From: Streptomyces sp. TS71-3
Lineage (GTDB): Bacteria > Actinomycetota > Actinomycetes > Streptomycetales > Streptomycetaceae
Direction of reading: 5' to 3'
Assembly: GCF_018327685.1 (NCBI RefSeq)
Contig: NZ_BNEL01000001.1
Span: forward strand, 2,976,001 to 3,040,000
DNA length: 64,000 bases
A program made the translations under genes and the position numbers. Positions 24,668 to 33,966 of this stretch are shown piece by piece (the first letter of the stretch is position 1; the number at the start of each line of letters is the position of its first letter). Under the pieces are notes generated by a model, which worked only from the letters and a program-made list of their open reading frames with translations, did no database searches and was not told the DNA's origin.

Positions 24668-25264
24668 TCACGCGTTCCCGGCCGCCGCGAGGAGAACCCG
24701 TGCCTGCTCGCGCGCCTGGCCGATGGGGTCCGGGAAGATGTCCAGGCCGTGGGCGACGAGCGCTCCTTCGTGGAGCAGCGTGAGAGTCATGCCCAGCTGG
24801 TCGGCCCGGTCCGGGGCGGTGTCGCGGGCGAGGCGGGTGAAGAGCGCGAGCATCCACTCCTTCTGCCCGGTGATGACCGGATACGCGGGATGGGACGCGT
24901 CGCTGATCTCGGCGTGGGCGTTGACCATGCTGCATCCCTTGGGGCTGTTCTCCCGAGACCACGCGCGTGAGGCGTCGAAGACGGCCAGGACGGGCGCCGG
25001 CGGCTGTGGGCGTGCGGCGTCGAGGTGGCGGGCGAGGAAGGCCCGCCAGCGTTCGTCGCGATCCACCAGGTACTCCACGACGATCTGTTCCTTCGAGCCG
25101 AACCGGTCGTAGAGGGTCTTCTTCGTCACCCCGGCCTCGGCGGCGATCAGGTCGACGCCGACGGCATGGATGCCGCGCTCGTAGAACAGCTTCTCAGCCG
25201 CCGCCAGCACACGCCGTGCGGCAGGCGTCATGGTGATCCGTCGCGGCTTCTCCGTAGTGCCCAT
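24668..25264 (-). CDS. TetR-family transcriptional repressor
   Basis: 198 aa. The N-terminal helix-turn-helix reads RRVLAAAEKLFYERGIHAVG, IAAEAGVTKKTLYDRFGSKE. The C-terminal ligand domain contains CSMVNAHAEISD and HPAYPVITGQKEW, typical of the group regulating small-molecule exporters. The start may be 25264 or Met 25231. It is divergent from an EamA permease gene, with three tandem palindromes between, so it very probably represses that gene and itself. The pair sits inside the ESX locus but has no evident functional link to secretion. Confidence 0.9.
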   Translation of the reverse strand: MGTTEKPRRITMTPAARRVLAAAEKLFYERGIHAVGVDLIAAEAGVTKKTLYDRFGSKEQIVVEYLVDRDERWRAFLARHLDAARPQPPAPVLAVFDASRAWSRENSPKGCSMVNAHAEISDASHPAYPVITGQKEWMLALFTRLARDTAPDRADQLGMTLTLLHEGALVAHGLDIFPDPIGQAREQARVLLAAAGNA

Positions 25265-25272
25265 GCTCCAGA

Positions 25273-25360
25273 AGTATACCGATCTGTATAGTGTCCACGA
25301 GGAGGGAGTATACCGATCTGTATAGTGTCCACGAGGAGGGAGTATACCGATCTGTTTAGT
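25273..25360. promoter_or_regulatory. Triplicated TetR operator in 34-bp tandem repeats
   Basis: Two exact 34-bp units (25273-25306 and 25307-25340) and a partial third (25341-25360) each contain the near-palindrome TATACCGATCTGTATA, 14 of 16 symmetric (25275-25290, 25309-25324, and 25343-25358 with one change). Each full unit ends in GAGGAGGG. The sites fill the gap between the TetR and EamA genes, giving up to three repressor sites. Confidence 0.75.
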
Positions 25361-25371
25361 GGAGGTGGGGT

Positions 25372-26301
25372 GTGAACTTCCTGCTCTCGATCGCCTTCGT
25401 GGTCTGCTGGAGCTCCGGGTTCATCGGGGCCAGGCTCGGCGCGGGGAGCGCGTCCGCCGTCACCATCCTGATGTGGAGATTCCTGCCGCTTGCCGTCGTC
25501 CTGATCGTCATCGCCGCCGCCACGGTGGCGTGGCGCGGGCTCGCGGTGCGGGACGTGGCACGGCAGGCCGTGATCGGGGTCCTGTCGCAGAGTGGCTACC
25601 TGCTCACGGTCTACTACGCGATCCAGCTCGGGGTCGCCAGCGGCACCACGGCCCTGATCGACGGTGTGCAGCCCCTGGTCGCCGGAGCGCTCGCCGGACC
25701 GCTCCTGGGCCAGTACGTCTCGCGCCGGCAGTGGCTCGGCCTGTGCATGGGGGTGGGCGGTGTCGTCATCGTCACCACCGCCGACGCCTCATCCGGCAGC
25801 GGTGTGGCCTGGTGGGCCTACCTCATACCGTTTCTCGGCATGCTGTCGCTGGTGGCGGCCACGTTCTTCGAAGGCCGCTCGCGCAGGAGGGTCGCGCCCG
25901 TGGCGGCGATGACCACGCACTGCCTGACCAGCGCCGTCGTCTTCACCGCACTGGCCGCGGGCACCGGAGCCGCTCGGCCGCCCGCCTCGTTCGCGTTCTG
26001 GGGCGCGATCGCCTGGCTCGTGGTCTTCTCCACCTTCGGGGGGTACGGGCTGTACTGGGTCATCCTGCGGCGCTCGGGAGTCACCAAGGTGAACACCCTC
26101 ATGTTCCTCATGGCTCCCGTCACGGCGGTGTGGGGAGCGCTGATGTTCGGAGAACCGTTCGGCGTTCAGACCGCTCTCGGCCTGGGCCTCGGTCTGGCGG
26201 CGGTGGTCGTCGTCCATCGAGGCGGCACGTCGTCGAGCAGGCACTTCGCGGGGCGAACGGAAACGGCGGAGGCACCAAGACCGGCCGGACAGCGGTCCTG
26301 A
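25372..26301 (+). CDS. EamA/DMT-superfamily transporter
   Basis: 309 aa, ten predicted membrane segments in two EamA halves: LLSIAFVVCWSSGFIGARLG, LTVYYAIQLGVASGTTALID with VQPLVAGALAG in the first half, and VFSTFGGYGLYWVILRRSGV with LMFLMAPVTAVWGALMFGE in the second. GTG 25372 follows GGAGG. Members export amino acids, metabolites or drugs; the substrate is unknown. Control by the divergent TetR protein is strongly suggested by the operators directly upstream. Confidence 0.9.
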   Translation: MNFLLSIAFVVCWSSGFIGARLGAGSASAVTILMWRFLPLAVVLIVIAAATVAWRGLAVRDVARQAVIGVLSQSGYLLTVYYAIQLGVASGTTALIDGVQPLVAGALAGPLLGQYVSRRQWLGLCMGVGGVVIVTTADASSGSGVAWWAYLIPFLGMLSLVAATFFEGRSRRRVAPVAAMTTHCLTSAVVFTALAAGTGAARPPASFAFWGAIAWLVVFSTFGGYGLYWVILRRSGVTKVNTLMFLMAPVTAVWGALMFGEPFGVQTALGLGLGLAAVVVVHRGGTSSSRHFAGRTETAEAPRPAGQRS

Positions 26302-26346
26302 TGCCTCCGCCTTCTCGCAGAGGAGCCTGCGGGGGGGGAGGGAAGC

Positions 26347-26376
26347 CGGGGGCACCCCGAGCCCGGGGCACCCCCG
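26347..26376. terminator. Hairpin between convergent EamA and eccC genes
   Basis: CGGGGGcaCCCCG and CGGGGcaCCCCCG pair over 11 of 13 positions around a short loop. It lies in the 80-bp gap between two converging genes. A G-run (about 26330-26338) stands just before it. Confidence 0.5.
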
Positions 26377-26381
26377 ACCCG

Positions 26382-29300
26382 TCAACCCCCCAGCACCGCC
26401 GTCTGGATCAGCGTCGCCTTCCGCCGTGCGATGTACTGCCCACGCCCCGCCGGCAGGTTCCGCGGCTTGATGTTGCCGAAGACATACCCTTCCGACGGCG
26501 GGCACGACATCAGCAACCCAGGCGTGTTCACCTCGTCGAGGCGCCGCAGCAACTGGTCGTTGAGACCCCGTCCCGCACCCGTGGCCGAGCGCACCACCAC
26601 CATGTGCAGGCCCACCTCGTGCCCGAGGGCCAGGTACTCGAAGAGCGGTGCGAAGGGGTGGTCGAAGGCGTTGCCGCCGCCGATCATGTCGTAGTCGTCG
26701 GCCAGCACGAACAGCCGCGGGCCGCTCCACCAGTCGGCCTGCCGCATGCGCGCCGGGGTGATGTCCTGGCCGGGCAGCCGGGTCTTGAGCGCCCGCGCGG
26801 AACCGCCCACCAGCTCCCGCAGCGCGTCGAGGGACACCGCGTGCCCGAGCCGGTAGGCCTCCGGCACCGCCTCCACCAGTTCGCGCCGGTAGTCCACCAC
26901 CAGGACGCGGGCCTGCGCCGGGGTGTACCGGGTAGTGATCGCGGCGGCGGCCAGGCGCAGCAGGTTGGTCTTGCCGCTCTCGGTGTCGCCGACCGCGACC
27001 AGGTGGGGCGTGCGGCTGAAGTCGTGCCAGACGGGGGAGAGGGTCTCCTCGTCGTACCCGAGCGGCATGCGCAGGCCCGTCGAGGTGGCGTCGATCTCCG
27101 ACTGCGGCAGCTCCGCGGCCGGCAGCCGGTGCGGCAGCATCCGCACCTTCGGGGCGACGGGTCCGGACCAGTTGCCGGCGACCTGCTCCACCATGTGGGC
27201 CACACCGTCGGTGAGGTCCTCGGCGCTCTCCTTGGTGTCGATGCGCGGCAGCGCGGACAGGAAGTGGAGCTTGGCGTCGACGGTCAGGCCGCGGCCGGGG
27301 GTCCGGGGCACGGTGGCCGCCTTGCGGATGTCGACCACCGAGTCCATGGTGTCGCCGAGCCGCAGTTCGAGCCGGGTGGCGAGCTGGTCGCGCACCTGCG
27401 CCGACATCTCCATCCACCGGGCCGTGCCGATGACCAGGTGGATGCCGTAGTTCAGGCCGCGCGCCGCGAGCTGGTTGAACGCGGGGACGAGGGCGTCGAA
27501 GTCCGAGCGGAGCGTGGCCCAGCCGTCCACCACGAGGAAGACGTCGCCGTGCGGCTCCTCGGCGAACTCGCCGGCCGCGCGGCGCCTGCGGTACGTCGAC
27601 ATCGAGTCGATGTTGTGGTCGAGGAAGAGCTGCTCGCGGTGTGTCAGGACGGCGTTGACCTCGGCGACCGTACGGCTGATCCGCTCGCTGTCGAGGCGCG
27701 CGGCCACACCGCCGACGTGCGGCAGGCCGGCCAGCGCGGCCAGCGTGCCGCCGCCGAAGTCGAGGCAGTAGAACTGCACCTCGCGCGGTGTGTGGGTGAG
27801 CGCGAGCGAGGTGATGAGGGTGCGCAGCACGGTCGACTTGCCGCTCTGCGAGCCGCCGGCGACGCCGACGTGGCCGCCGGCTCCGGACAGGTCCACCACC
27901 AGCGGGTCGCGCCGCTGCTCGAAGGGCTTGTCGACCAGGCCGACCGGCACCCGCAGCTTGCCCGTCCCCGGCCACCCGGCGGCGGTGAGGCCGCGCGCCG
28001 GGTCGGGGGCGAGACCGGGCAGCAGGGCGTCCATGGTGGGCGGCAGGCCCAGCGGCGGCAGCCAGACCTCGTGGGCGTCCGGGCCGGAGTCGCGCAGTCG
28101 CTCCAGGGCCACCGACAGCAGCGACGGGCCGCCCTCGGTCTCCTCCTCGACCGGCTCCGGCTCCGCCGACTGCACGGGGGCGCGCGGCACCACGTAGTCC
28201 GCGGTCCACGGCACCACCTGGCTGGCCACCCGGGCCTGCGCCACGGCACCCCGGCGGCGCCGGTAGCCACCCGACACGTAGGCCGCGCGGAACCGCGTCA
28301 GCGCCTCCACACCGCTCTTCAGGTAGCCGCTGCCGGGCTGGGAGGGAAGCTGGTAGGCGTCCGGCACGCCCAGCACGCCCCGGCTCTCCATCGCGGAGAA
28401 GGTGCGCAGGCCGATGCGGTACGACAGGTGGCTCTCCAGCTGGTGCATGCGCCCCTCGTCGAGGCGCTGCGAGGCGAGCAGGAGGTGGACGCCGAGGGAG
28501 CGGCCGAGGCGGCCGATCATCACGAAGAGGTCCATGAACTCGCGGTGTGCGGCGAGCAGTTCGCTGAACTCGTCGACCACCACGAAGAGGCTGGGCAGCG
28601 GTGCGAGGGGGGTGCCCGAGGCGCGCGCCTTCTCGTACTCCAGGGCCGAGCTGTAGTTGCCGGCCGCGCGCAGCAGTTCCTGACGGCGGATCAGCTCACC
28701 GTGGAGGGCGTCCTGCATGCGCTCCACCAGGGCCACCTCCTCGGAGAGGTTGGTGATGATCGCCGAGGTGTGCGGCAGCTCGTCGAGGCCCAGGAAGGTG
28801 GCACCGCCCTTGAAGTCCACCAGGACGAAGTTGAGCGTCTCCGAGGAGTTGGTGAGCGCGAGGGCCAGCACCAGGGTGCGCAGCAGCTCGCTCTTGCCGG
28901 AGCCCGTGGCACCGATCAGCATGCCGTGCGGGCCCATGCCGCCCTCGGCGGACTCCTTGATGTCGAGGTCCACCGGGAGCCCGTCGGCGCCCACCGCGAC
29001 CGGTACCCGCAGCCGCGACGTGGCCGTGCTGCGCTTCCACAGCGTCGTCGGGTCGTGGCGGTACAGGTCCGGGATGCCGAGCAGGGTCGTCAGCTCCACG
29101 TCGGCGGCCAGCGGCTCCATGGCGTCGGTGGACAGGCCCATCCGGAACGGGGACACCATCCTGGCCAGCGACTCGGCGCCGCCCCGGCCCATGGTGTCGG
29201 GCCGCCCGAGCACCGTCGTCTGCTCCTTGCGGGTGCGGTCGGTGCGCACCAGCTTGAGGGACTTCGGCTGCACGTCGAGGCGGAGGGTGGTGCGCCCGGG

Positions 29301-30353
29301 CCGCCAGGTCAGGGACCCGGACAGGTCGATGACCACGCAGTTGCGGAAGCCGGGGCCGTCCAGGCGGTGGCCGGCGGGCACGGTCACGCCGTCCACCACG
29401 ATCACCGTGAACGGCTCCTCGCGGCCGGGCAGTTCCTCCGGGTCGAAGGTGGGGCGCTCGGTGAACTCGGCGCCGAGCAGGTCCTCAAGGTCATTGAAGG
29501 CCGACGCGATCATCCTGGCCGGGCCGGCGCCGTCCTGCTCCTGCGGGTGCAGGCTGTGCGGCAGCCACTTCGCCCACTCCCACTCCGAGCGCCGCTCGTC
29601 GGCGACGCAGAGCGAGATCCACAGCTCGTCCGGCGCGTGGAACAGCGCGAGCTGGCACAGCGCGGCACGCACCAGGCCCCGGGCCGACGTCTCGTCGCCG
29701 CGCAGCAGCACCCGCGAGAACGACCGCAGGTACAGCGCGATGGGCTGGTCGGGCACGGTGCTGTAGGCCCGCACGAACCGCCGCAGTGCGTGTGCGGACA
29801 GCGGGTCGAGGTCCTCCACCGGCTTGGTGGAAAGCGGGGTCAGCCGCATGCCCAACTGCTGGTCGCCGACCGCGACCCGGACCTCCGCGAAGTCCTCGTC
29901 CTTGGCGCGGCGCTCCCACAGGCGGGTGGTGCGCACGATCGAACGCAGTGCCACCGGAGCCGGGTGGCGCCAGGCGAGCGCCGCCTGCTGCTCCATCACG
30001 GCGCGGTGCACACGGCCGCGGGTCTGCGACAGGTAGCGAAGGTAATCCCGGCGCTCGCCGACGAGACGTTGTTTGCGCTCGGTGCTCTTGCGCATGACCT
30101 GGCCCACGAGCATGGCGACGGCCGCGAGGATGAGAACACCGAATGCCATGTACGTGAACACACCGCCGCCACCGGGGCGGAGGAACATCAGCATCATGGA
30201 GAGGGACATCATCGCCATCGGGACATACGTCCAGACTGCGGAATTGTCCGGTACGGTCTCCGGCAGTGTCGGCGGTTCCTGAAGGCTCAGCTCTCCTTCC
30301 GGCATCTCCGGACCGCGGCGGCGGGCGGGACGGCGGAACAGCACAACACTCAA
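26382..30353 (-). CDS. eccC: EccC, fused FtsK/SpoIIIE-type ATPase of the type VII secretion system
   Basis: 1,323 aa, the motor of the ESX apparatus. The N-terminal RRPARRRGPEMPEGEL segment and two membrane helices (about residues 44-62 and 68-88) are typical. Three P-loops follow: GATGSGKSELLR (Lys487), GGSQSGKSTVLR (Lys839) and GDTESGKTNLLR (Lys1128). The first ATPase region has a normal Walker B segment (LPSLFVVVDEFSELLA). EccCa and EccCb are in one polypeptide. It engages WXG100 substrates through its last ATPase domain. It is divergent from eccD across a 168-bp region and convergent with the EamA gene. Confidence 0.95.
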   Translation of the reverse strand: MSVVLFRRPARRRGPEMPEGELSLQEPPTLPETVPDNSAVWTYVPMAMMSLSMMLMFLRPGGGGVFTYMAFGVLILAAVAMLVGQVMRKSTERKQRLVGERRDYLRYLSQTRGRVHRAVMEQQAALAWRHPAPVALRSIVRTTRLWERRAKDEDFAEVRVAVGDQQLGMRLTPLSTKPVEDLDPLSAHALRRFVRAYSTVPDQPIALYLRSFSRVLLRGDETSARGLVRAALCQLALFHAPDELWISLCVADERRSEWEWAKWLPHSLHPQEQDGAGPARMIASAFNDLEDLLGAEFTERPTFDPEELPGREEPFTVIVVDGVTVPAGHRLDGPGFRNCVVIDLSGSLTWRPGRTTLRLDVQPKSLKLVRTDRTRKEQTTVLGRPDTMGRGGAESLARMVSPFRMGLSTDAMEPLAADVELTTLLGIPDLYRHDPTTLWKRSTATSRLRVPVAVGADGLPVDLDIKESAEGGMGPHGMLIGATGSGKSELLRTLVLALALTNSSETLNFVLVDFKGGATFLGLDELPHTSAIITNLSEEVALVERMQDALHGELIRRQELLRAAGNYSSALEYEKARASGTPLAPLPSLFVVVDEFSELLAAHREFMDLFVMIGRLGRSLGVHLLLASQRLDEGRMHQLESHLSYRIGLRTFSAMESRGVLGVPDAYQLPSQPGSGYLKSGVEALTRFRAAYVSGGYRRRRGAVAQARVASQVVPWTADYVVPRAPVQSAEPEPVEEETEGGPSLLSVALERLRDSGPDAHEVWLPPLGLPPTMDALLPGLAPDPARGLTAAGWPGTGKLRVPVGLVDKPFEQRRDPLVVDLSGAGGHVGVAGGSQSGKSTVLRTLITSLALTHTPREVQFYCLDFGGGTLAALAGLPHVGGVAARLDSERISRTVAEVNAVLTHREQLFLDHNIDSMSTYRRRRAAGEFAEEPHGDVFLVVDGWATLRSDFDALVPAFNQLAARGLNYGIHLVIGTARWMEMSAQVRDQLATRLELRLGDTMDSVVDIRKAATVPRTPGRGLTVDAKLHFLSALPRIDTKESAEDLTDGVAHMVEQVAGNWSGPVAPKVRMLPHRLPAAELPQSEIDATSTGLRMPLGYDEETLSPVWHDFSRTPHLVAVGDTESGKTNLLRLAAAAITTRYTPAQARVLVVDYRRELVEAVPEAYRLGHAVSLDALRELVGGSARALKTRLPGQDITPARMRQADWWSGPRLFVLADDYDMIGGGNAFDHPFAPLFEYLALGHEVGLHMVVVRSATGAGRGLNDQLLRRLDEVNTPGLLMSCPPSEGYVFGNIKPRNLPAGRGQYIARRKATLIQTAVLGG

Positions 30354-30521
30354 CTAACCGGCTCCTTTTCGGCTGATCTGCCGTCCCTCGATTGCCTGGC
30401 GAGGCCGCGGAGAGGTAACAAGGGCCGGTATCCGGCCACGGACGGCATCTGTAGTCTGCATGCCACCCCCACCCACTTCCAAGCGGGTCGTGTGCTCTTC
30501 AGGAAAGTGTGAGTCCCCACC
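30354..30521. promoter_or_regulatory. Divergent promoter region eccC/eccD
   Basis: 168 bp between head-to-head core T7SS genes, somewhat richer in A/T than the flanks. TAGTCTGCAT (about 30452) could be part of a rightward -10. No operator stands out. Both arms of the secretion apparatus probably start here. Confidence 0.4.
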
Positions 30522-31922
30522 ATGTCCGAAAGTTCAGTGGCGAGTCTCTGCCGACTCACCATCCGGGCCCCTGCCACGTCACTCGACCTCGCGGTTCCGG
30601 CGGATGTGCCCATCGCCGACCTCCTGCCCGCCCTCCTCAGGTACGCAGGTGCAGATTTTGAGGAGAGTGGTCTCGAACACGGTGGCTGGGTCCTCCAGCG
30701 CGCCGGCGAGCGGCCGCTCGACGAGGAAGGCACCCTGGAGACGCTGGACGTGCGCGACGGCGAGGCGCTGTACCTCCGCCCGCACACCGAGCAGCTTCCC
30801 GAGGTGCGCCTCGACGACCTCGTCGACGGGATAGCCAACGTCACCCGCGAGCGCCTGCACGGCTGGACCCCCGCCGCGAGCCGCCGGCTGCTGCGCGGCT
30901 GGGTCGTCGTCATCCTGACCACCGTGCTGGCCCTGCTGGCCTGGCCCGGCGGCCCCGTGCTCGTCCGGGCGGCGGCAGCGGGCGTGACGGGCCTGCTGCT
31001 GCTCGCCGGAGCGGCCTCCGCGAGCCGCGCCGTGGGCGACGCGGAGGCGGGTGCCACCCTGGGCTTCATGGCGGCGCCCAGCCTGGCGCTGGCCGGCTGG
31101 CTGCTGCCCGGCGGTGAGATCAGCGGAGCGGCTGCCTACCACGTGCTCGGCGCCAAGCTGCTGGCCGCCGGAGCGGCCGGGGCCGGCGGTGCGGTGCTGG
31201 CGCTCGCCGCGGTGGCGGTGTACGCGCCGCTGTTCCTCGCCACCGCCGTGGTGGTCATCGCGGCCACCCTCGCCGGGGCGCTGATGAGCGTGTTCGACCT
31301 GCCGGCGGACAGCGCCGCCGCCGTGGTGGCCTCGGTGGTCGTGCTCTTCGGAGGGTTCGTGCCGGCGCTGTCCTTCCGGCTCGCCGGGATGCGGATGCCC
31401 GCGATGCCCACCACCGCACGGCAGTTGCAGGAGGGCATCGAGCCCTACAACGGCCGGGACGTCGCCGTGCGCACCGAGCTGGCGAGCGGCTGGATGACCG
31501 CGCTGTACGGGGCGACCGGAGTGATCTGCGTCGGCTGCCTGCTCACGCTGGTCAGGCGCCCGGACCTGCCGGAGCTGCTGGTGGCCGTCGCGCTGTCGCT
31601 GCTCCTGCTGCTGCACGGCCGCGGCATGGTCAACGTCTGGCAGCGCCTCACGCTGGCCCTGCCGGGTGCCGCGGGGATCCTCATGATCCTGCTGGGCACC
31701 GCGGCCGGGCTCCACAAGGACCAGCGTCCCGGGTTCGTGGTCGTGATGCTGGCACTCGCGGCCGTGCTCGCGATCGTCTCCTGGACGGTTCCGGGCCGGC
31801 GGATGTCGCCCTACTGGGGCCGCGGGGCCGAACTGCTGCACTCGATGCTCGCGATCAGCCTGCTGCCGCTGACCCTGTGGGTGCTGGGTGTCTTCGGCAC
31901 CCTGCGCGGTCTCAACGGCTGA
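30522..31922 (+). CDS. eccD: EccD, T7SS integral membrane channel component
   Basis: 466 aa. Residues about 1-95 are a ubiquitin-like cytosolic domain (RLTIRAPATSLDLAVPADVP, DVRDGEALYLRP). From about 124 onward there are roughly 11 membrane helices, such as GWVVVILTTVLALLAWPGG and LLVAVALSLLLLLHGRGMV. EccD dimers form the membrane pore framework in ESX complexes. ATG 30522 is the first start behind the divergent region. eccB follows after 18 nt, so the two are cotranscribed. Confidence 0.93.
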   Translation: MSESSVASLCRLTIRAPATSLDLAVPADVPIADLLPALLRYAGADFEESGLEHGGWVLQRAGERPLDEEGTLETLDVRDGEALYLRPHTEQLPEVRLDDLVDGIANVTRERLHGWTPAASRRLLRGWVVVILTTVLALLAWPGGPVLVRAAAAGVTGLLLLAGAASASRAVGDAEAGATLGFMAAPSLALAGWLLPGGEISGAAAYHVLGAKLLAAGAAGAGGAVLALAAVAVYAPLFLATAVVVIAATLAGALMSVFDLPADSAAAVVASVVVLFGGFVPALSFRLAGMRMPAMPTTARQLQEGIEPYNGRDVAVRTELASGWMTALYGATGVICVGCLLTLVRRPDLPELLVAVALSLLLLLHGRGMVNVWQRLTLALPGAAGILMILLGTAAGLHKDQRPGFVVVMLALAAVLAIVSWTVPGRRMSPYWGRGAELLHSMLAISLLPLTLWVLGVFGTLRGLNG

Positions 31923-31940
31923 CGGGGAGGGAACAGAGCC

Positions 31941-33491
31941 ATGCGCTCCAAGCGCGACCAGGTCCAGGCGCACACCTTCATCATGAGCCGGCTGACCTCC
32001 GGCATGCTGCTCGCCGACCCGGACGCCCCGGAGTCCCCTCTGGGGCGCACCACCCGCGCCGTGCTGATCGGCATCATCATCGCCGTCGTGGTGGCGGCCG
32101 GTTCCGTGGTGTACGGGCTCATCGCGCCCGGCGGCAACGACTCCTGGCGGAACTCCACGAGCCTGATCGTCAACAAGGACACCGGCGGCCGCTACCTGTT
32201 CGTCGGGGGCCGGCTGCGGCCGGTGCGGAACTACGCGTCGGCCCGCCTGATCGGCGGCACCAGCCTCAAGACCGCCGACGTGGGCAGCAGCTCGCTGCGC
32301 GACACGCCCACCGGGACGCCGGTCGGCATCCCCGGCGCCCCGGACGCGCTGCCCGCGGCCGGCGACCTGGAGAGCGACCCCTGGCAGGTGTGCTCCTCGG
32401 TGCGGATGCAGGAGTCGGACGGCGGCAACACCACGACCGCCCCGGTCACCTCGCTGGTGGCCGGCTCCCCGATGGAGACCACCGGCCTCGGCGCGAGCCA
32501 GGGCCTGATCGTCCAGGGACCCGACAAGGCGACCTACCTGGTGTGGCAGGGCAGCCGGCTGCGCCTCGACGCCGCCTCCGGCGCGGCCAGCTCGCTGGGC
32601 TACGGCGCCGTCACGCCCCGCCCCGTGTCGGCGGCCTTCCTCGACGCGCTGGTCCCCGGACCCGGCCTCGTCTCGCCCGACGTGCCCGGCCGGGGCGAGC
32701 CGGGACCCTCGATGGAGGGCAAGCCCAGCACCGTAGGCCAGGTGTTCCAGGTGCGGGTGCCGGGCTCCGACGCGCACTACTACCTGATGCGCCACGACGG
32801 CCTGGTGCCGCTCACGGACACCCAGGCCGCCCTGGTGCTCGGTGACCACGCAACCCGCCAGAAGGCCTACGGCGGTGCCGCGCCCAAGGCCATGCCGATG
32901 GGCGCGGCCACGATGAAGGAGCACATGGCACCCGGAGCGGCGGGGCACTCCCTGTCGGCGACGGGCATGCCGCCCTCCCCGCCGCGCGTCGCCGACATGC
33001 AGAGGGGTACGGCGGCCTGCGCCCGCGTGCGGCCCAGCGGCGACGGCACCGAGGTCACCACCGTGCAGGTGCCGCTCTCCTCCCTCGGCCCGGTCACGCA
33101 GCCGGCCGACGACGAGCTGGCGAGGCCCTGCCTGCCCGTCGACGCGGTGATGGTCCGCCCTGGGCACGGCGTGCTGGTGCGCGCGCTCTCCTCCGGCGGT
33201 TCGACGGTGGGCAACACGACCTACTTCGTCACGGACACCGGTGTGAAATTCCGCATCCCGACGGCCAAGGCGCTCCAGTCGCTCGGTTACACCGAGGACG
33301 CCGTGCAGCCGCTGCCGTCCCCCTTGCTCCAGATGCTCCCCTCGGGTCCCGACCTGAGCCCGGAGGCCGCCGCCGGTGGAGTTCCTGTGACCACGCCGCC
33401 GAGCTGCGGGAAGGTGTCCACAGGAGCTCCTGTGGCCCCGGCAGGCGCTCTGCATGCCGGAAGTAACGCTTCCATATCGACATCTGAGTGA
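31941..33491 (+). CDS. eccB: EccB, T7SS periplasm-side component
   Basis: 516 aa. Short cytosolic start (RSKRDQVQAHTFIMSRLTSG), one membrane helix at residues 40-62 (AVLIGIIIAVVVAAGSVVYG), and a large external domain with EccB repeats (LIVNKDTGGRYLFVGGRLRP; TYFVTDTGVKFRIPTAKALQ; SLGYTEDAVQPLPSPLLQML). Cys residues in VCSSVRM, TAACARV, RPCLPVD and SCGKV would form the disulfides known in EccB. It is followed by the WXG100 genes after an AT-rich promoter-like gap. Confidence 0.94.
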   Translation: MRSKRDQVQAHTFIMSRLTSGMLLADPDAPESPLGRTTRAVLIGIIIAVVVAAGSVVYGLIAPGGNDSWRNSTSLIVNKDTGGRYLFVGGRLRPVRNYASARLIGGTSLKTADVGSSSLRDTPTGTPVGIPGAPDALPAAGDLESDPWQVCSSVRMQESDGGNTTTAPVTSLVAGSPMETTGLGASQGLIVQGPDKATYLVWQGSRLRLDAASGAASSLGYGAVTPRPVSAAFLDALVPGPGLVSPDVPGRGEPGPSMEGKPSTVGQVFQVRVPGSDAHYYLMRHDGLVPLTDTQAALVLGDHATRQKAYGGAAPKAMPMGAATMKEHMAPGAAGHSLSATGMPPSPPRVADMQRGTAACARVRPSGDGTEVTTVQVPLSSLGPVTQPADDELARPCLPVDAVMVRPGHGVLVRALSSGGSTVGNTTYFVTDTGVKFRIPTAKALQSLGYTEDAVQPLPSPLLQMLPSGPDLSPEAAAGGVPVTTPPSCGKVSTGAPVAPAGALHAGSNASISTSE

Positions 33492-33504
33492 AATACACAG
33501 CTAG

Positions 33505-33534
33505 TTGCAACCTAAACGAGATCCTTTCTAGGCT
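33505..33534 (+). promoter_or_regulatory. Candidate promoter for the WXG100 genes
   Basis: TTGCAA (33505-33510) and TAGGCT (33529-33534) with an 18-bp spacer lie in an unusually AT-rich 79-bp gap after eccB and about 37 bp before the first WXG100 gene. A separate promoter for the abundant small substrates would be reasonable. The match to a sigma-70-type consensus is moderate. Confidence 0.4.
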
Positions 33535-33570
33535 CTCGCTCGACATTTGTGATCAACGAATAGGTGTGCC

Positions 33571-33921
33571 ATGGCAGACACGGGCAGCGGCAACATCCAA
33601 GCTTCAAGCGAGCAAGCGACCCGGAATGGCGTTCAGGCCCTGGAACAGGCCTTCACCGGCATCATGAGGGCGCGGTCGGACGTGGACGGCACCCGGGCCA
33701 ACCTGTCGCAGGGCTATCAGGGCAGCGACGGCGGCGCTTTCGGGCAGCTTCTCCAGCAGTGGGACGAGCAGGCGAATGTCATCCTGAAGAATCTGGAAGA
33801 CATGATCGACAAGCTGAACACCAGCCTCGTCGAGCACGGCAAGCAGCAGGGCGCGTCCAACGACTCCATCAACCAGGCCTTCCAGTCCTCCGAGGCCGCC
33901 TTCCAGGCCCTCGCCGGCTGA
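33571..33921 (+). CDS. WXG100-family T7SS protein
   Basis: 116-aa helical hairpin protein. The turn reads LSQGYQGSDGGAFGQLLQQW, so the WxG is replaced by YQG, as often in Streptomyces EsxB-like proteins. The two amphipathic helices surround it, and the C-terminal segment (NDSINQAFQSSEAAFQALAG) carries an F-x3-E-x2-F pattern at the place of the Yxx(D/E) export signal. It forms a pair with the next gene, 45 nt downstream, presumably as a heterodimer recognised by EccC. Confidence 0.88.
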   Translation: MADTGSGNIQASSEQATRNGVQALEQAFTGIMRARSDVDGTRANLSQGYQGSDGGAFGQLLQQWDEQANVILKNLEDMIDKLNTSLVEHGKQQGASNDSINQAFQSSEAAFQALAG

Positions 33922-33966
33922 CCCGGCCCTCCCCCTCCGCAACCCCCACCCGAGACGGGACGATCG

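Noticed and set aside
25359..30512. 1,717-codon plus-strand open frame over eccC and the EamA gene
   Set aside because: It overlaps two well-supported genes in other frames and translates to low-information Arg/Val/His-rich sequence.
30579..33455. 958-codon minus-strand frame over eccD and eccB
   Set aside because: Shadow of two conserved T7SS genes.
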